Below, piece by piece: positions 41,086 to 44,244 of a DNA stretch of 44,244 nucleotides. Position numbers and translations under genes: made by a program. Numbering within the stretch: the stretch's first letter is position 1; every line of letters starts with the position of its first letter. The notes under the pieces are model-generated. The model saw nothing but the letters and a program-made list of their open reading frames with translations. It was not told the origin of the DNA and made no database searches. Source of the DNA: Candidatus Sigynarchaeota archaeon (GTDB lineage Archaea; Asgardarchaeota; Lokiarchaeia; Sigynarchaeales; Sigynarchaeaceae); the NCBI GenBank assembly GCA_030587525.1, contig JAUQYW010000060.1:1-44244 (forward strand), read 5' to 3'.

Positions 41086-42831
41086 TCATGTTCGTTCCAT
41101 AGTTTTTCTCAAGAGCAAGAGCACGATGAAGGAGAAGATGATCAGCAGCAAGCTCGCGAAGCCCGCAGCTGCCAGATCGCTGGTCTCGACCCAGTCGACG
41201 ATGATGATTGGAACAGTGCGGATGAGGCCGGAAACGACGATCGTGGCACCGGTTTCACCCATGGACCTCGTGAACGACATGATCATGCCCGCGATGATGC
41301 CGGGTAACATTTTTGGCAGAGTGATCGTGCGGAAGGTCGTGAGGGGACTCGCTCCGAGGGTCCGAGCGGCGGCCTCGAGTTCCGGGTCGGTCTTTTGGAT
41401 GATGGCCACGATGGGTCGCACGATGTAGGGAAAGCACATGGCTACGTGCACCATGATGATAAGCCAGAACCCCGGCTGGAACACGTTGAGTCCCAATGGT
41501 CCCCAGAACAAGTACATGGCGAACCCAAGTGCCGCGGTAGGGGCGATGAGCGGGATATCGACGAGGGCATCGATCAGTTCCTTGAGTTTTCCCCATTTTC
41601 GCTTCGCGAGGATCATAGCCATGGGTAATCCGAACGCGATGCAGATGAGGGTGGAGATGCCGGCAATCTCCAGCGAGTTCACTACCGACACCCAGAGCCA
41701 TGCCCACTTGTTATCCGGGGCGAAGAGGGTTGCCAATACCGTGTTAGTTGTCGTTCCGGTGAAGGGATTGATGGAAAACCACTGGATCACGTACGGAACA
41801 GTATACAACGCGGGCACGAGCACGATGACGATGAACAAGCTTAAGCCCAGCGCATTGCGGGATATCCTCGCGGGCTTCGTGCTGAGGGCACGCTCGATCT
41901 TGGGGAATACTCGCGAGACCGGGAACCCAACGCGCCGGGAGAACACGCGCAAGAACATCAGCGCGATCAGCGAGATTAATATCAAGATCATAGACAAGAA
42001 CGCCGCGGCGGGGAAGTTCAAGGAGTCCTTGAGCGCCACGACGTACATAGGGGCGGTTTCGAAGACCCCGGCAACGATGATCGTCGCGCCGGTCTCGCCT
42101 AGCGACCGCGTGAACGCGAGGATCGTGCCCGCTATCATACCTTCCTTGGCAAGCGGGAGCGTGATCGTCCGGAATACCGTGAACCCCGGGGCGCCGAGAG
42201 ACTTCGCAGCATCCTCGTAAATCTTGCTCGTTTCTTGAAAAATGACCTTGAGATTCCGGACGATAAATGGATACGTGAAAGCCACGTGGGTTAAAATGAT
42301 GAGGATCGGGCCGGTCGAGATCAATCCCCCATCGAGCCCGAGCATGCCCGAAATGCCCATGTTGGTTCCCCAGAACAAGTACAGCGAGAAACCGAGTGCA
42401 GATGTTGGCACGGCCATGGGTAAATCAACGAGCGTGTCAAGGATTTTCTTTCCCTTGAATTCATACCGTGTTAAAATGAAAGCCATGGGTAATCCGAGTG
42501 CAAGATCGATCAGCGTGGCAATCGCGGCTATCTGGAAACTACGGCCAAGCACGGTTCCCATGATTTGCCACTGCACGTCGTTGGTAATCGGGTCCGCGAA
42601 AACGGATGTATATATCTCGCTCCACTTGGCGATCACCGAGAAAATGATGGAGATCAGCGGCCCGATGATGAGAAACAAGAAAAACCCGATGGTGGTTGCA
42701 TCCAGAGCGATGCGATATCTCGGCTTGGAGAAGAATTTCTCGATCTTGAGGACCGCGCCTGGCTGCGGTTTCTTGAAGTCCGGCTTCGACAGCTCGATGT
42801 CGGGGCGGCTCTCTTTCGCGGTGATTTCCAT
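41086..42831 (-). CDS. Fused double ABC importer permease
   Basis: A 581-residue protein with about twelve membrane helices, made of two binding-protein-dependent permease domains in tandem. Each half has an EAA loop that docks an ATPase: EDAAKSLGAPGFTVFRTITL in the first and EAAARTLGASPLTTFRTITL in the second. Each also has a (S/M)GETGATI(I/V)V motif after it. The motifs are like those of sulfate/molybdate/iron-type importers (CysTW, ModB, FbpB). Fused halves normally go with one or two ATPases, and two follow here. The preceding gene is the binding protein, 37 bases away. The substrate cannot be told, though an inorganic oxyanion or metal complex is reasonable. A charged 45-residue N terminus precedes the first helix. 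Confidence 0.9.
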   Translation of the reverse strand: MEITAKESRPDIELSKPDFKKPQPGAVLKIEKFFSKPRYRIALDATTIGFFLFLIIGPLISIIFSVIAKWSEIYTSVFADPITNDVQWQIMGTVLGRSFQIAAIATLIDLALGLPMAFILTRYEFKGKKILDTLVDLPMAVPTSALGFSLYLFWGTNMGISGMLGLDGGLISTGPILIILTHVAFTYPFIVRNLKVIFQETSKIYEDAAKSLGAPGFTVFRTITLPLAKEGMIAGTILAFTRSLGETGATIIVAGVFETAPMYVVALKDSLNFPAAAFLSMILILISLIALMFLRVFSRRVGFPVSRVFPKIERALSTKPARISRNALGLSLFIVIVLVPALYTVPYVIQWFSINPFTGTTTNTVLATLFAPDNKWAWLWVSVVNSLEIAGISTLICIAFGLPMAMILAKRKWGKLKELIDALVDIPLIAPTAALGFAMYLFWGPLGLNVFQPGFWLIIMVHVAMCFPYIVRPIVAIIQKTDPELEAAARTLGASPLTTFRTITLPKMLPGIIAGMIMSFTRSMGETGATIVVSGLIRTVPIIIVDWVETSDLAAAGFASLLLIIFSFIVLLLLRKTMERT

Positions 42832-42868
42832 ATGCTTTCACGTGGCCTTGCTTCAATCGTGTTCAATA

Positions 42869-44026
42869 TCAGAAGACCGGGCGGTTCATCAACCAGAAAT
42901 CCGCGACGCGGTTCGTGAAGTTGGTCGCCCTGGGCACGTCCATCTTGGGAATGCTCGAAATGTTGTACATGACCCCGTTCGCGCTGCTAAATACGTCGAC
43001 CGGGAGGGTGATGGTTTTGTTATACACCCTAAAGCCATGGTGGGTCGCGAGCTCGAGGATGTCTTGTTCCATGAGGAATAAATTAACAAACCGGGTCGAC
43101 ACGTTCATCAAGGCCTGGTTGTTGGCCATCCACGGCGCTCCATCGAGCACGCAAAACGGGTGGTCGCTGTGCACCGAGCCTTCTGCCGGGTACATGGCAA
43201 CGATCCCGTCACCCCATTGCGCTTTTGCATCGCCGGATTTCTCGATGATCAAGTTCTCGTAGAGGAAGGCCGACGTGATGCCCGAAGGCCCAGATTGTAG
43301 CATGGACTGGACGAGGTATCCCGTGCTCGTGCCGTACTGGACCGCCACGGATTCGAATTGTTTCACCCAGGCTTGTATTGTCGTATTCGTCAGGTCATTA
43401 AGGGTGAGATCCGTGGAATTTTTCCTCGCCGCTGCCGCGACCTCCATTATGATCGCGCAGAAGCCAGAATTGCTCGAGCGGGGGTCCGTATGGGCGAGCT
43501 TGATGGGGGACGGCGATGCAAGCGTTAAATTGTACATGTCCCACATGCTCGACAAGTTGTACGCGGCCATGATCGATTCCCACGTGGCGACGACAATAGG
43601 GCTATAGATCGCAGTGGCGTTGATAGTGGTGAGGGTCGGCGCACCCGCAGGAGATTGCTGTTGCCACAAGTAATTGAGAATGGGCACCCACGTGGACGCC
43701 GCCGGGCTCCATATCGCGGGCTTGTATTGCCCGTTGAGGATGGCGATGATGGAATCCCGGGACCCGACAGGGAAGAAGTTGAGCTTGATGTGCTCGTCGG
43801 GGTATTTGGCTGCATACCAGTCGAGGAACTTCTGCTTGATCTGTTCCATCCATCCCTCCTTTTCGCTCGAATAGGCGATCGTGAACAAGACCTCCCCTTC
43901 GGATGCTTTTGTGCTTGACAATGAACCAGCGATGAAGCCCACGATGAAGCACGTGAAAAACAGCAGCGCGCCGGCTTGCCGTTGCCTTCTTGCCTTTAAG
44001 CGCTTCATCACGTTCGAGGGCTCCAT
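42869..44026 (-). CDS. Membrane-anchored substrate-binding protein of the ABC importer
   Basis: A 385-residue protein starting at ATG 44026, with a GAGGA Shine-Dalgarno element about ten bases upstream (TTG 44047 is the alternative). A basic end (MKRLKARRQRQAG) and a single hydrophobic helix (about 22-42) anchor it, and the rest lies outside the cell. The binding domain resembles SBP_bac_11-type proteins: FTIAYSSEKEGWMEQIKQKF, NGQYKPAIWSPAASTWVP and the hinge-like PIKLAHTDPRSSNSGFCAII. Many NxS/T sequons suggest N-glycosylation. There is no lipobox cysteine. It should deliver its ligand to the double permease encoded next. The binding-site residues do not reveal the ligand by eye, but a TDPRSSNSG loop suits an oxyanion. 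Confidence 0.8.
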   Translation of the reverse strand: MEPSNVMKRLKARRQRQAGALLFFTCFIVGFIAGSLSSTKASEGEVLFTIAYSSEKEGWMEQIKQKFLDWYAAKYPDEHIKLNFFPVGSRDSIIAILNGQYKPAIWSPAASTWVPILNYLWQQQSPAGAPTLTTINATAIYSPIVVATWESIMAAYNLSSMWDMYNLTLASPSPIKLAHTDPRSSNSGFCAIIMEVAAAARKNSTDLTLNDLTNTTIQAWVKQFESVAVQYGTSTGYLVQSMLQSGPSGITSAFLYENLIIEKSGDAKAQWGDGIVAMYPAEGSVHSDHPFCVLDGAPWMANNQALMNVSTRFVNLFLMEQDILELATHHGFRVYNKTITLPVDVFSSANGVMYNISSIPKMDVPRATNFTNRVADFWLMNRPVF

Positions 44027-44059
44027 TCCAAAAATCCTCAGCAGCAATCTTTCAGGAGA

Positions 44060-44244
44060 TCAAATCACGATCGATGACACGATACCGTTGATGTAACCCA
44101 GCAGAAACCCCAGCACCAGACCTAAAACGATGTACAGCCACCATTTCTTGAGGAATGCAAGCGTTTTTCCCAACACTTGCTTGCTCGTCATGGATGCTTT
44201 TATCGTTTTTGCGGTCATCACGGAAACAATCAGTTGAAGGCATA
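44060..44244 (-). CDS. Small single-helix membrane protein or C-terminal end of a larger one
   Basis: An ORF ending at 44060 that has an ATG at 44218 (52 residues) and remains open to the window edge, so it may be longer. From the ATG it reads MTAKTIKASMTSKQ, then a KKWW boundary and a hydrophobic helix, LYIVLGLVLGFLLGYINGIV. It stops 33 bases before the binding-protein start on the same strand and is likely the preceding gene of the ABC operon. I recognise no family. It could be a small transporter subunit or the end of a bigger membrane protein. Confidence 0.45.
   Translation of the reverse strand, partial: CLQLIVSVMTAKTIKASMTSKQVLGKTLAFLKKWWLYIVLGLVLGFLLGYINGIVSSIVI

Noticed and set aside
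1..44244. CRISPR array, insertion sequence, prophage or integrase
   Set aside because: No regularly spaced repeats, no transposase or integrase motifs and no att-like flanking repeats were seen.

Overview
The window looks like a chromosome segment of an Asgard archaeon. The translation and tRNA genes are archaeal: an EF-2 family GTPase and a class I CCA-adding enzyme. Several products have eukaryote-like or Asgard-typical character: an OSTC/OST3-like oligosaccharyltransferase subunit, an SDS22-like leucine-rich repeat protein with a C-terminal cysteine cluster, a large alpha-solenoid with a degenerate Ras-like N-terminal domain, and a diverged second-type EF-2. Base composition is roughly balanced by eye. 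The exact lineage cannot be fixed from this sequence. I saw no tRNA, rRNA, CRISPR array, insertion sequence or prophage.

Layout. 1-2033 (+): the tail of a ferredoxin-type protein, a hairpin/T-tract terminator, the OSTC-like protein and an alpha/beta-hydrolase-like protein without a nucleophile. 2035-7143 (-): LRR protein, pseudo-GTPase/solenoid and TIM-barrel isomerase, probably one transcript. 7567-9798 (+): EF-2 paralogue. 9885-12238 (-): CCA-adding enzyme and a DUF998-like membrane protein. 12299-13378 (+): TPR protein. 13387-16326 (-): a polytopic membrane protein abutting a secreted GH99-like glycosidase. 16402-19548: an alpha/beta hydrolase, a GPH-family sugar symporter, a possible 52-residue protein and a SPOUT methyltransferase.

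19632-22004 (+) is the most striking locus. It holds a palindromic operator, an AbrB-type regulator of the HgcC kind, a fusion of a CpaM-like SAM methyltransferase to an HgcA-type corrinoid membrane protein, and an HgcB-type ferredoxin. It reads as a mercury-methylation (or related corrinoid methyl-transfer) operon in which the presumed methyl donor enzyme is covalently joined to HgcA. 22063-31086 holds a phosphoglycerate-mutase/TPR fusion, an FAD oxidoreductase overlapping an M14 carboxypeptidase, a flippase-like protein with a large ectodomain, a second polytopic protein and a YkgJ-type cysteine-cluster protein.

31107-36465 (-) is a compact three-gene signalling unit: dCache-HAMP-TPR-VWA receptor, dCache-HAMP receptor, and beta-propeller/winged-helix protein. 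36605-44244 (-) runs from a small membrane protein through a complete ABC importer (anchored binding protein, fused double permease, two ATPases) to a PhoU-like DUF47 protein and a B12-binding radical SAM enzyme, ending at a hairpin/T-tract terminator. The two ATPases carry complementary defects that predict one normal and one degenerate ATP site.

Several genes (OSTC-like subunit, GH99-like glycosidase, flippase-like protein, sugar symporter) point to glycan handling at the cell surface, but they are not one operon. All functions are inferred from motifs read by eye, with no database search.
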